The translations under genes were made by a program, and so were the position numbers. A stretch of 23,837 nt of DNA from Bryobacterales bacterium (GTDB lineage: Bacteria > Acidobacteriota > Terriglobia > Bryobacterales > Bryobacteraceae): NCBI GenBank assembly GCA_030838885.1, contig JAUZEU010000486.1, forward strand, positions 1 through 23,837, given 5' to 3'. Numbering within the stretch: position 1 is the first letter of the stretch; each line of letters starts with the position of its first letter. A model generated the notes under the pieces. The model saw only the letters and a program-made list of their open reading frames with translations. It was not told where the DNA came from and did no database searches. Positions 1-7,235 of the stretch are shown piece by piece.

Positions 1-1112
1 GCGATGGGGTGTTGCAGCCCTTCGGAGTAAGTCCAGACTTCTTTGTGATCCGCGTCCAGTTCCACAACTTTCTTCTGGGGATTTATGGTGAACAGCACGT
101 GGCCGTTCGGCAATGCCTGCACATCATGCCCGTGATCATTGGGAGCTTTCCACAATACGCGGGCGGAAGGCCATTCGATCTCGGCAATCTCACCGTTCGG
201 CCCATGGTCGGAGATCAGCACGGTATGCTGCACCGGTTGCGGCTTCAGGTACTTGTCAAACCAGGCAAATGCGCGCGCATCGGCGCGATCGGAATCCGCA
301 CCCTTAAAACCGTGCCCCGCACCCGTGATGGTCTCGAGTTCCGCCGGAACACCCGCTGCGATCAGCCGCTCCACCAGCCATAGCGATTGTTCGTAGGCTA
401 CATACGGATCCAGCGTGCCGTGGATAGACAAAGTCGGCGCCGCATTGGGCGTTACCCAATTCAGCGGGCTCGAGCGGATGTGCGCCGCACGTTCATGATC
501 GAGATCCCCGCCGAGGAACTTCGGCAGCACCTCGGCTGCGTCCACTGACTTGGAATAGGACTGCGTGAAATCGGTGGGACCGTACTCATCCACCACGCAC
601 TGTACCCGGCTCGATTGCTCGCGATTGGGCCCTGACCCCTCGAACTCTTCTACCCCTGCCGTTAGGCCAAGCATCAGCACCAGATGTCCTCCGGCACTGC
701 CGCCAAGAGCGCCAATATGTTCCGGATCGATTCCGTATTTCGCGGCATTGGCGCGCAGGAAACGGACCGCCGCCTTCACATCCTGAACCGGGGCAGGGAA
801 CTGATTGCCCGGTGACAGCCTGTAGTTTGCAGTCGCCGCAACATAGCCACGCTCCGCCAGCTTGACTGCCAGGGGGATATAGCCTTCCTTATTACCCGCC
901 CGGAAACCGCCGCCATGTACCAGCAGCACTGTCGGGCGGGGAGTTGTGGAGGCACCCTTCGGACGAACAATGTCCATCGTCTGCTTGCCGCCGACGGCCG
1001 AGTATTCCACGTCTCGATCGGCAATGACGGAATCGGGAATCGGAGGGGTCGCCGGAGCCTGCCCGAAGGCAGAAACGGCGAGAGTAAACAGTAAAATCAA
1101 CGAGGGACGCAT
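1..1112 (-). CDS. Secreted alpha/beta-hydrolase (esterase-like) with C-terminal beta-propeller-like extension, partial
   Basis: The ATG at 1112 opens a frame that stays open to the window edge (about 370 residues; the C-terminus is missing). A signal peptide (about residues 1-18, MRPSLILLFTLAVSAFGQ) predicts export. The hydrolase part covers about residues 30-290. It has an HGGG oxyanion-hole motif (66-69), a GGSAGG nucleophile elbow with Ser139, a likely acid Asp235 in HGTLDPY, and a likely catalytic His267 in GAGHGF. This is the layout of carbohydrate esterases and BD-FAE/hormone-sensitive-lipase-type enzymes. From about 294 the sequence changes to strand-turn repeats containing GEIAEIEW, HDVQALPNGHVLFT and KVVELDADHKEVW, which resemble beta-propeller repeats (PQQ- or ASST-like). 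The start lies 14 nt after the stop of the upstream oxidoreductase, so the two are probably co-transcribed. The hydrolase call is strong; the substrate is unknown and the propeller call is tentative. Confidence 0.85.
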   Translation of the reverse strand, partial: MRPSLILLFTLAVSAFGQAPATPPIPDSVIADRDVEYSAVGGKQTMDIVRPKGASTTPRPTVLLVHGGGFRAGNKEGYIPLAVKLAERGYVAATANYRLSPGNQFPAPVQDVKAAVRFLRANAAKYGIDPEHIGALGGSAGGHLVLMLGLTAGVEEFEGSGPNREQSSRVQCVVDEYGPTDFTQSYSKSVDAAEVLPKFLGGDLDHERAAHIRSSPLNWVTPNAAPTLSIHGTLDPYVAYEQSLWLVERLIAAGVPAELETITGAGHGFKGADSDRADARAFAWFDKYLKPQPVQHTVLISDHGPNGEIAEIEWPSARVLWKAPNDHGHDVQALPNGHVLFTINPQKKVVELDADHKEVWTYSEGLQHPI

Positions 1113-1126
1113 CGAAGGCGACTATA

Positions 1127-2110
1127 TCAAAAGGAAGTCAGCACCGCCTTGCCCAGCACCTTTCGCTCGGCCAGCGCGCGCATCGCGGCAGGCAGTTCGG
1201 CAAGGGGCCATCTGTCAGAAACCTCCGGTGAAAGCTTGCCCAGTACCCACAGGTGTTCAAGCGCGCTCTGTGTCGCCGAAGTATAACCGGGATTCATCTT
1301 CACATGCCCGCCCCAGAATGCGCCCACTACAGACATGTTCTTCAGTAAGATCCGATTCGCAGCGATGGATGGAATCCTGCCGCCAGCAAAACCGATCACC
1401 AGCAAACGTCCGTAAGGCGCGATGCATTTACTCGAAAGATCAAAGACATCGCCGCCCACCGGGTCATAGACAACATCCGCGCCCCGGCCTCCGGTCAGGC
1501 CCTTCACCTCGTCCACCCAGGCGGGCTCGCGATAATCGAGCACATGATGAGCGCCTTGCCGCCGCGCGAAGTCGAGCTTATCCTCAGAGCCCGCTGTAGC
1601 GATCACGCGGGCGCCAAAAGCCCGGCCCAGCTGAATAGCCGACATGCCCACACCGCTCGCGCCGGCATGCACCAGCAGCCACTCGCCTTCGCGCAGCTGT
1701 GCCCGGTCCTGCAGCGCGAAGTACGACGTGTGATACACGATTGGAAACGCAGCGGCCTGCGACCAATCCATCCCTTGCGGGATGCGGAAGATTTTTGAGG
1801 CGTTGACCACCGTCTCTTCCGCAAACCCGTCGCCTTCCGGAATGCCCAGCACGGCATCGCCCAGCTGCCAGCCGGTAACACCTTCGCCCACCTGATCAAT
1901 CACGCCGGCAATCTCCGCCCCCGGCGTAAATGGAAACGGCGGTTTCACCTGATACTTCCCCTGAATCTGGAGAACATCGAAGAAGTTCAGCGCCGCCGCC
2001 CGGTTGCGGACACGCACCTCGCCCGGTCCCGGCTGCGGAGTCGCGACCTCGACCCACTCCATCTCATCCGGCTCGCACCACTGTCTCACCTGCCACGCTC
2101 GCATTCCCAT
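1127..2110 (-). CDS. MDR-family NAD(P)H:quinone oxidoreductase-like protein
   Basis: This 327-aa cytoplasmic enzyme belongs to the medium-chain dehydrogenase/reductase superfamily, quinone oxidoreductase (QOR) branch. The N-terminal GroES-like domain contains LNFFDVLQIQGKY (41-53) and the PGAEIAGVIDQVGEGV signature (63-78). The Rossmann domain has the nucleotide-binding motif HAGASGVG (148-155) followed by AIQLGRAFGARVIATAGSE. The Cys cluster of zinc alcohol dehydrogenases is not visible, which fits the zinc-free QOR group. Family length is about 320-340 aa, so it looks complete. Start: two ATGs lie two codons apart (2110 and 2104); the first has a GAG-containing ribosome-binding site about 7 nt upstream. 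It is the first gene of a probable two-gene unit with the hydrolase. The substrate could be a quinone, an enone or an acyl thioester and cannot be settled from sequence. Confidence 0.9.
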   Translation of the reverse strand: MGMRAWQVRQWCEPDEMEWVEVATPQPGPGEVRVRNRAAALNFFDVLQIQGKYQVKPPFPFTPGAEIAGVIDQVGEGVTGWQLGDAVLGIPEGDGFAEETVVNASKIFRIPQGMDWSQAAAFPIVYHTSYFALQDRAQLREGEWLLVHAGASGVGMSAIQLGRAFGARVIATAGSEDKLDFARRQGAHHVLDYREPAWVDEVKGLTGGRGADVVYDPVGGDVFDLSSKCIAPYGRLLVIGFAGGRIPSIAANRILLKNMSVVGAFWGGHVKMNPGYTSATQSALEHLWVLGKLSPEVSDRWPLAELPAAMRALAERKVLGKAVLTSF

Positions 2111-2297
2111 CAGTATCTCGAAAGATTGGTGGCGGACTCATGGACCCATCCTCCAGGGTTGCATTCGGCGCGAGATGCGCACCTGCTGTCGCGGAGACGA
2201 GATCGCATGTCTGCCAAACGCCGGCTTCAAACCAGAAGAGGGAAATCATCGCTCAGCCATTTGGCTGGCGCCGAGCGCTCCGCCAAACTTGTGCCGC

Positions 2298-2326
2298 TTG
2301 CGTTTGCTTTCTTAGTGACATATTAT
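2298..2326 (+). promoter_or_regulatory. Predicted sigma70-like promoter for the zinc-ribbon/lipoprotein unit
   Basis: TTGCGT (2298-2303), a 17-nt spacer and TATTAT (2321-2326) match the -35/-10 consensus with ideal spacing. It lies 55 nt upstream of the ATG at 2382, in the gap between divergent genes, and in a locally AT-rich patch. This is prediction by motif only. Confidence 0.5.
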
Positions 2327-2381
2327 TACCGCCGGAGTTCTGTAGGTGCTCTTAGCAGGATTGAAAGGAGAACGTGCGCCC

Positions 2382-2591
2382 ATGGAAAAATGTCGGTACT
2401 GTGGAGAAGAAACACTACTTACCGTTCGGGGCATCCCTGTATGTCTAAAACGCGAATGCGATCTGGCCGCGGCGGAAATCCGGGGCGGGATTAATGATAT
2501 GGTTCTGGCCGAATCAGAGCATTCGGATCCTGAGCCGGGAGTCGCCAGGCAAGAGCGACCGACTCCGTCTGAACAGGTCATGCGGAGGTAG
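2382..2591 (+). CDS. Small zinc-ribbon protein (69 aa)
   Basis: This is a 69-residue cytoplasmic protein with four cysteines placed as a zinc ribbon: C4-x2-C7 (CRYCG) and C21-x4-C26 (CLKREC). The rest is an acidic, probably disordered tail. The ATG at 2382 is preferred over a GTG at 2346 because an AAGGAG ribosome-binding site ends 11 nt before it and the first Cys pair then begins at residue 4, as is usual for such proteins. A promoter-like site lies just upstream. The stop codon TAG overlaps the GGAGGT ribosome-binding site of the next gene, which suggests translational coupling with the lipoprotein gene. Zinc binding is inferred from Cys spacing; the function is unknown. Confidence 0.7.
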   Translation: MEKCRYCGEETLLTVRGIPVCLKRECDLAAAEIRGGINDMVLAESEHSDPEPGVARQERPTPSEQVMRR

Positions 2592-2599
2592 TACCCTTC

Positions 2600-3223
2600 A
2601 TGCGAATAGTCTTGAATTCGGCAATCTCTGGCCTTCTCCTGCTGGTGGGTTGTTCCAGCGATCCCACCCCAACAGCAACGATAACGGCCGAACCTGCGAA
2701 AAAAACCTCCATTATTCCTACCGGTGCTATACCCGCACTGGTCGCTTACAACGCGATGTATAAGGTGGAGCGTGCATGGGCGCCTGACGTTGAGACGGCC
2801 AGCCTGATCGGAAGTGACGGGGGCAGCGTTAAAGGCTCTGAAGGCAAGTATCCGGTGTGGACTGCGGTTTTCGTGTCGCCAGCGAAACAGTTGGCCCAGA
2901 CCTGTATCTATTCCACGGTTGAAGAGGGGAGAACGCTCAGAGGTTTCAACAGCGCTGGCACGTTGCGTTGGGCGGGTGCCACTCAGGATGCAGCCCCCTT
3001 TTCAAGCTCCGATATCTCAGTTGATTCTGACGTTGCCTGGAGCACTGCGGCGGAAAAAGCCAAAGACTGGCTGAACAGGAATCGTGGCAAGGAAATCACC
3101 ACCTTTGCGCTCGGCCACTCCGCGCGCTTTCCCGCCCCTGTGTGGTACATCATGTGGGGAACCAAAGCCAGTGGTTACGCGGCTTACGTCAACGCCTCTA
3201 CCGGTAAGATCTTCGGCAAGTGA
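2600..3223 (+). CDS. Predicted lipoprotein with PepSY-like C-terminus
   Basis: This is a 207-aa exported protein. Residues 1-18 form a lipoprotein signal peptide ending in the lipobox LVGC, with Cys18 the predicted lipidated residue. A short Thr/Pro-rich linker (about 22-42) follows. The mature part contains IPALVAYNAMYKVERAW and ends with WYIMWGTKASGYAAYVNASTGKIFGK-type sequence (about 182-207), resembling the strand-helix end of PepSY-like domains, where an amphipathic strand leads into an AYVNASTG turn. The ATG at 2600 has a strong GGAGGT site 10 nt upstream, lying within the end of the zinc-ribbon gene. Probable place of action is the periplasmic face of a membrane. The specific function is unknown and the PepSY resemblance is my impression only. 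Confidence 0.75.
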   Translation: MRIVLNSAISGLLLLVGCSSDPTPTATITAEPAKKTSIIPTGAIPALVAYNAMYKVERAWAPDVETASLIGSDGGSVKGSEGKYPVWTAVFVSPAKQLAQTCIYSTVEEGRTLRGFNSAGTLRWAGATQDAAPFSSSDISVDSDVAWSTAAEKAKDWLNRNRGKEITTFALGHSARFPAPVWYIMWGTKASGYAAYVNASTGKIFGK

Positions 3224-3368
3224 ATCGCTCAGATCGACCGGCAGCACCACCGAATAGCTACCGATCCGGGCACAGCGCAGATGGGCACTTCTCATTCGAT
3301 CGGTCCGGGTCGGGAATTGCTGAAAGAGTCCGCATGCGTTTTCCCGATCTGCGAGCGCAGCTGTATTA

Positions 3369-3739
3369 ATGCCACTGATCTGTCTGAGTGCGAACTGTCT
3401 CAGCGTGATCTGTCTCAGTGCGCAAACCAGGGTGGCCGACGAGATCGCGGGAACCTGGCGGGGTGAATCAACCTGTGTTGCGAAGCCCACCGCGTGCCAG
3501 GATGAGACGGTGGTTTACCGTTTTGCGAGCCTTCCGGGGAAACCGGGCTATTTCTCGGCCAATGCGGACAAGATTGTGGACGGCAAGGCCGTGAACATGG
3601 AGCGCTGGAATTTCGACATAACGAGAATGAGCACCAACTGACATGCCGGTACGCGGAGGGAACCTGGCAACTCACGGTTGATGGCGACAGCATTGAGGGA
3701 ACACTGATACGGCCCGCAATACAGTGTTCCGGCGAGTAA
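3369..3739 (+). pseudogene. Small secreted protein interrupted by a one-base frameshift
   Basis: The ATG at 3369 opens a frame with a hydrophobic leader (MPLICLSANCLSVICLSAQ) and then DEIAGTWRGESTC, a start typical of small secreted beta-rich proteins. It terminates early at 3641 (90 aa). The neighbouring frame, open from 3602 to a TAA at 3737-3739, continues sensibly with NENEHQLTCRYAEGTWQLTVDG and ends with GTLIRPAIQCSGE. One missing base after about 3617 would join WNFD to a Tyr- or His-like codon and NENEHQLTC, giving a product of about 123 aa with paired cysteines. It could be a pseudogene, a sequencing or assembly error, or, less likely, programmed frameshifting. The start is weakly supported: no good ribosome-binding site and no positive charge in the leader. 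The function is unknown. Confidence 0.6.
3380..3424 (+). repeat. Three-copy 15-nt tandem repeat inside a leader-peptide region
   Basis: Three consecutive 15-nt units start at 3380, 3395 and 3410, each beginning CTGTCT(C/G)AG. In the frame of the ATG at 3369 they encode repeated Cys-Leu-Ser segments of the hydrophobic leader (CLSAN-CLSVI-CLSAQ). In another frame they give ELSQRDLSQC-like pentapeptides. Confidence 0.75.
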
Positions 3740-3888
3740 CGTTGCGAAGGAAACGATAGTGCTTAGCTGGGCCGCTCTGGGCCGCTGGGTTCTGCACCAT
3801 GGCCCCATCTTGCAGGACCACAGTCGGCTGGCGCCACTGCCTGGGTATTCGATCACACTGGAAACCGCAATGCTCCGGTGGACTCCGC

Positions 3889-4950
3889 ATGACATTTCGC
3901 CCGCTCCCGGTGGATCCAAAGAAATCAGCCATTCTCGCCGGACTCCGCTATGTGCGCTGCGATTCTGCCGGCTTCACTCGCAGAGCAGCCGGAAAAGGGT
4001 TCTCCTACATCGACCTCGATGGCCGCCCAATACGCGACAAAGAAACGCTGCGGCGCATACGGTCTTTGGTCATTCCTCCCGCCTGGAAAAACGTTTGGAT
4101 TTGCTCGCTGGAGCACGGGCACCTGCAGGCTACTGGCGTTGATGCGAGGGGGCGTCGGCAATATCGTTATCACCCTAACTACCGGCAAATCCGCAACCAG
4201 ACTAAATTCCACCGGATGCTCGCATTCGCCAAAGCTCTGCCCGCCATCCGCGAATCCGTAGAGCAGGATCTGAAACTACCAGGTCTTCCCCGCGAGAAGG
4301 TGATCGCAACAGTTGTGCGGCTGCTGGAAACGACTTTCATTCGTATTGGAAACGAGGAGTATGCGAAACAGAACGCCTCGTTCGGCCTCACCACCCTTCA
4401 CAATCGCCACGTGAAGATCGAGGGCAGCACGATTCGCTTTAGCTTTCGCGGCAAGAGCGCCCAGGATCACGACATCACGGTTCAGGACAAGCGCCTGGCG
4501 CGGATCGTAAGAGACTGCCGCGACCTGCCCGGTTACGACCTGTTTCAATACGTCGATCACCTGGGGCAGACGCGTTCGATTGACTCATCCGATGTGAACG
4601 AGTATCTCCGTGAAGCGTGCGGGGAGGACTTTACGGCGAAAGACTTTCGGACCTGGGCAGGAACCGTTCAAACCGCACTGGCCTTGGCCGAAATAGGCCC
4701 GTTTAGCAGTGAAACCGAGGCAAAGCGGATCATAGCGGCGGCGATCAAAAACACCGCATCGCGGCTTGGCAACCGTCCCGCAACCTGCCGGAACTACTAC
4801 GTCCATCCCGCCGTTACGGACGGCTATCTGGACGGCACCTTACTCAAAGTTGTAAGGCCACCGGACGAGACCGATGAGGCGGCCGCCTCGACCGATCTCC
4901 ATCCGGAGGAGCGTGCGGTTGTAAAGCTGCTTCAGGGCTGGCGGCGATAG
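3889..4950 (+). CDS. DNA topoisomerase IB (poxvirus/bacterial type)
   Basis: This is a 353-aa type IB topoisomerase, which relaxes supercoils through a 3'-phosphotyrosyl intermediate. The N-terminal domain includes GKGFSYIDLDGRPI and SLVIPPAWKNVWIC, followed by the RQYRYHPNYR segment typical of bacterial members. Catalytic-core landmarks are RIGNEEYA (152-159, first active-site Arg), FRGKS (187-191, probable catalytic Lys189), KDFRTWAGT (251-259, second Arg) and RNYYVHPAV near 301-309, where Tyr304 is the predicted nucleophile. LGNRPATCR just before it carries the Asn that often replaces the poxviral His in bacterial enzymes. The ATG at 3889 has GGTGGA about 7 nt upstream and fits family length; an upstream ATG at 3799 would add 30 atypical residues. 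The 3' end overlaps the convergent glycine-zipper gene by 19 bp. Confidence 0.92.
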   Translation: MTFRPLPVDPKKSAILAGLRYVRCDSAGFTRRAAGKGFSYIDLDGRPIRDKETLRRIRSLVIPPAWKNVWICSLEHGHLQATGVDARGRRQYRYHPNYRQIRNQTKFHRMLAFAKALPAIRESVEQDLKLPGLPREKVIATVVRLLETTFIRIGNEEYAKQNASFGLTTLHNRHVKIEGSTIRFSFRGKSAQDHDITVQDKRLARIVRDCRDLPGYDLFQYVDHLGQTRSIDSSDVNEYLREACGEDFTAKDFRTWAGTVQTALALAEIGPFSSETEAKRIIAAAIKNTASRLGNRPATCRNYYVHPAVTDGYLDGTLLKVVRPPDETDEAAASTDLHPEERAVVKLLQGWRR

Positions 4951-5657
4951 TAGTCGTCGTGATAATGGTTGCCGTTGCGATCCACTCCCCGATCGTTGGA
5001 ATAATCGCCCGTGGCCGCCTGGAATGGACGGTCAAGCCGGAACGTCAACACGGTTTCGGCGGGAATTCGCACCTGATGTCCGCGGGTCAGCACCTGTGTT
5101 CCCGCGCCGGCCGCGCCGCCTGCCAGCGCTCCGATTGCTGCGCCTTTACCGCCGCCGGCGATGGCGCCAAGCACGGTTCCAAACAACGCGCCGCCCCCAA
5201 CGAACTCACCCGTTCTTTTGTTCTTGCCGATCCCGTTCGAACGCGCCTGGTTGTAATCCTCAGTTGAAACCATGTATCGGTGGCCATTGATGGTGACTGA
5301 TTCCATATCCACGGTCAACTCGTTGTCACCCACCGTGTTAACAATTAACTCGGCCTGAGAGCCGCGCGGAATGAGCACATCCCCCTGAGGATTTCTCACG
5401 TCGGAGTTGATAGTTCCTGTGTAGACGCGACGGTCGGCCTGGTCGCGGACATCAATCGTCTGATTGGCCCGGACGTCGACGGCGGTGCCGGCGGGGATAC
5501 TCTCAGGGTAATCGCGGCGAGAGTCGCTGTTCCGGTCGTAACGCCTCGAGTCGTTGTTCCCCTGATAGACCCCTTGACCATTGTTCTGGCCGGAACCATT
5601 GTTCTGCCCGTAACAGAGCGCTGTGGCAAAAATCGTGGCGATCAGTACTCGGTTCAT
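4932..5657 (-). CDS. Secreted glycine-zipper protein
   Basis: This is a 241-aa exported protein. A signal peptide (MNRVLIATIFATALCYGQ, 1-18) is followed by a low-complexity Asn/Gly/Gln then Arg/Asp-rich segment (19-50) and a beta-rich domain (about 54-135) that starts IPAGTAVDVRANQTIDV and contains VLIPRGSQAELIV. A glycine-zipper segment (about 154-186) follows with GALFGTVLGAIAGGG and GAAIGALAGGAAGAGTQ, which could insert in or cross a membrane. After it comes VRIPAETVLTFRLDRPF, a second copy-like strand motif, and a polar Asp/Tyr/His tail. The ATG at 5657 has an AAGGAGAT ribosome-binding site 5 nt upstream and gives a proper signal peptide; the longer start at 5726 would hide it. Such proteins are common in Acidobacteriota and are likely envelope-associated, with unknown function. 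Confidence 0.82.
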   Translation of the reverse strand: MNRVLIATIFATALCYGQNNGSGQNNGQGVYQGNNDSRRYDRNSDSRRDYPESIPAGTAVDVRANQTIDVRDQADRRVYTGTINSDVRNPQGDVLIPRGSQAELIVNTVGDNELTVDMESVTINGHRYMVSTEDYNQARSNGIGKNKRTGEFVGGGALFGTVLGAIAGGGKGAAIGALAGGAAGAGTQVLTRGHQVRIPAETVLTFRLDRPFQAATGDYSNDRGVDRNGNHYHDDYYRRQP

Positions 5658-5769
5658 ATAGATCTCCTTCTCTGTTACAGGGAGCAATTGTGTAGCCGTA
5701 CGGTGCTGAGCCCAGAAAAAGCGCATTGGCGAGGCGAAGAAAAGGCGAATCTGATATCCTGTCTGCCGT

Positions 5770-6012
5770 ATGGCCCATCGCCCCTCTCCCGAAGAATTCG
5801 ATCGGCCACTGACAGAAAAAGAACTGAAAGACCGCCAGCGCCGGCTCTCGATGCTGTCCCCTCACCGCCTGGTTGATGCATACAGGCAGGCGCACGACGC
5901 CTGCCATATGCAGGGTGATCATCTTCCCAAAGCGAGCGCCGTTCAGGAACTCGTAACCACTTGGAAACTGCTCTGGAAATTGCGAAGAAGAAGATCGGCC
6001 GACCGTGGCTAA
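5770..6012 (+). CDS. Small hypothetical protein (80 aa)
   Basis: This is an 80-aa soluble, basic protein with no recognised domain. It begins MAHRPSPEEFDRPLTEKELK and has a helix-rich middle (LSMLSPHRLVDAYRQAHDAC, then SAVQELVTTWKLLWKLRRRR). Amino-acid composition and helical amphipathicity look like a real protein rather than a shadow frame, and the opposite-strand frame is less protein-like. There is no convincing ribosome-binding site before the ATG. It diverges from the glycine-zipper gene with a 112-nt gap. No function is assigned. Confidence 0.55.
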   Translation: MAHRPSPEEFDRPLTEKELKDRQRRLSMLSPHRLVDAYRQAHDACHMQGDHLPKASAVQELVTTWKLLWKLRRRRSADRG

Positions 6013-6135
6013 GAACACGATCGTGATTATGGGGCCGCTGGATTCGTATCCGTAATGACTGAACCATCGCGAGTTCGGTTCGGGTGAATACTCTTCGGCC
6101 GTGCCCGGAAGTTCTGAAACCCGGATACTGAAACC

Positions 6136-6267
6136 ATGCATTGCCCCAAGTGCGGATCCGGATCTTTATCCGACAGCCACCGAACATTCCGTGAATGGTT
6201 GGCGTGCCTCTTCACACTCGAAAAGAAGCTTTATTGCTGGGAATGCCATGAGCGTTTCCTGGCCTGA
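6136..6267 (+). CDS. Very small zinc-ribbon protein (43 aa)
   Basis: The ATG at 6136 encodes 43 residues ending at a TGA at 6265-6267. Two Cys pairs, C3-x2-C6 (CPKCG) and C34-x2-C37 (CWEC), separated by a basic, hydrophobic 27-residue stretch, are the pattern of a minimal zinc ribbon. Such MHCPKCGS...CxxCxxRF proteins recur in Acidobacteriota and other bacteria. The ribosome-binding site is weak. The tight Cys pattern argues for a real gene despite its size; the function is unknown. Confidence 0.6.
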   Translation: MHCPKCGSGSLSDSHRTFREWLACLFTLEKKLYCWECHERFLA

Positions 6268-6303
6268 AGCAATGCATTAATATCAGACTGCTAATTTAAA
6301 GAT

Positions 6304-6600
6304 ATGTATTCTTCCGGATGGGAACAGAATCCGCTTCAAGGTTTTTCCCGGAGTAGTAACGCTGCGGTAAATGCTGATACGATCTCGTGTGATTCCTGCC
6401 CTGAACAAATGCATTTAATCGACAATATTTGTCGGCGTTCCGCCGAGCTTGATGTCATCTTAGCCAGCGTTCAAACAGCCGTTGCCGTAGACAAGTTAGG
6501 TAAATTAACATCACTTCGCGAGCAGTTTGACAAAGTTCGCGACCAGATCGTCGCCGAGGCTAAGTGCCTCGCACAACACCGCCTCGAACATTGCTGCTAG
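6304..6600 (+). CDS. Small hypothetical protein (98 aa)
   Basis: This is a 98-aa protein without a recognised domain. Residues about 33-95 look like one or two long helices (LIDNICRRSAELDVILASVQ, then LTSLREQFDKVRDQIVAEA), possibly a coiled-coil hairpin. It has Cys residues in SCDSCPEQ and a terminal Cys-Cys. The upstream 30 nt are AT-rich, consistent with a promoter, but no clear ribosome-binding site is visible. Its stop overlaps by 4 nt the stop of the convergent PAS gene. Moderate belief that it is real. Confidence 0.5.
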   Translation: MYSSGWEQNPLQGFSRSSNAAVNADTISCDSCPEQMHLIDNICRRSAELDVILASVQTAVAVDKLGKLTSLREQFDKVRDQIVAEAKCLAQHRLEHCC

Positions 6601-7235
6601 AACGAGCTGCCCTTCAGGAAGGCATTCATACAGGTGTGGCAGATGCCATGGCTGAACCGAATACCGTTATTTGCTGAAAAGTATTCCTCGAACGTTGTCC
6701 AGGAGTCGGGTCCGTTTTCAATGAGTTTGCACCATGCGCATACCGTGACGAAATCGACATGCCGCTTGTGAAGCCTCGCATACCGCATCGCCAGTTTGCG
6801 CTGGGGAGTAGTGTTCACGTGAAACAGGACAGCCCATCTTGTCTCACTGGAAGGGCTGAACGGAGCGACAATGAGACGGAACCAGCGTCGTTCGGTCGGT
6901 GAGTGGGACGGATACGAATAGCCCGCACTGGCGGCTTCCCCGCGAAGCACGCTCAGGATTCCCTTCGCAATAGATCCCGCACGCGGAACTCCTCGCGCCC
7001 TGGCACGCTCACATTCCTCCAGATAATTACTTCCCTCACAGGACTTCGGGTCCGCCAGACCGTTGCGGAGCCCAAATTCCTTCCACGCGCGGTTCACAAC
7101 CAGAATCGTTCCTGCCTCATCAATCAGGGCCACCTGAGCCGGGTATGCATCCAGGAGTTTTGAAACAACCTGCTTACCGAATGTCATCCCCTCCGAAGCC
7201 TCCGGATTCCGAAGCGATTGCGTGGCGCCCTTCAT
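6597..7235 (-). CDS. Orphan PAS-domain protein with four-Cys C-terminal tail
   Basis: This is a 212-aa soluble sensor-like protein. Residues about 22-143 form a PAS domain (LLDAYPAQVALIDEAGTILVVNRAWKEF near the N-terminus, RRWFRLIVAPF and WAVLFHVNTTPQRK at the end). The tail (about 162-205) has C166-x2-C169 (VCAWCK), then FEEYFSANNGIRFSHG and C199-x2-C202 (GICHTC). This CAWCK...HGIC..C module is known as a tail on many PAS/GAF proteins and kinases and probably binds metal. No kinase, cyclase or DNA-binding domain follows, so the output is unknown; it may act through protein contacts. The ATG at 7235 has GGAG 6 nt upstream. It converges with the 98-aa gene with a 4-nt overlap. Confidence 0.8.
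   Translation of the reverse strand: MKGATQSLRNPEASEGMTFGKQVVSKLLDAYPAQVALIDEAGTILVVNRAWKEFGLRNGLADPKSCEGSNYLEECERARARGVPRAGSIAKGILSVLRGEAASAGYSYPSHSPTERRWFRLIVAPFSPSSETRWAVLFHVNTTPQRKLAMRYARLHKRHVDFVTVCAWCKLIENGPDSWTTFEEYFSANNGIRFSHGICHTCMNAFLKGSSF

Noticed and set aside
1..396. Plus-strand frames at the left edge (9-383, 139-396)
   Set aside because: They are shadows of the minus-strand hydrolase/propeller frame, which shows clear catalytic motifs.
3281..3466. Frame with pentapeptide-repeat-like ELSQRDLSQC sequence
   Set aside because: The pattern arises from only three copies of a 15-nt repeat, is far too short for a pentapeptide-repeat helix, and the overlapping frame explains the downstream sequence better.
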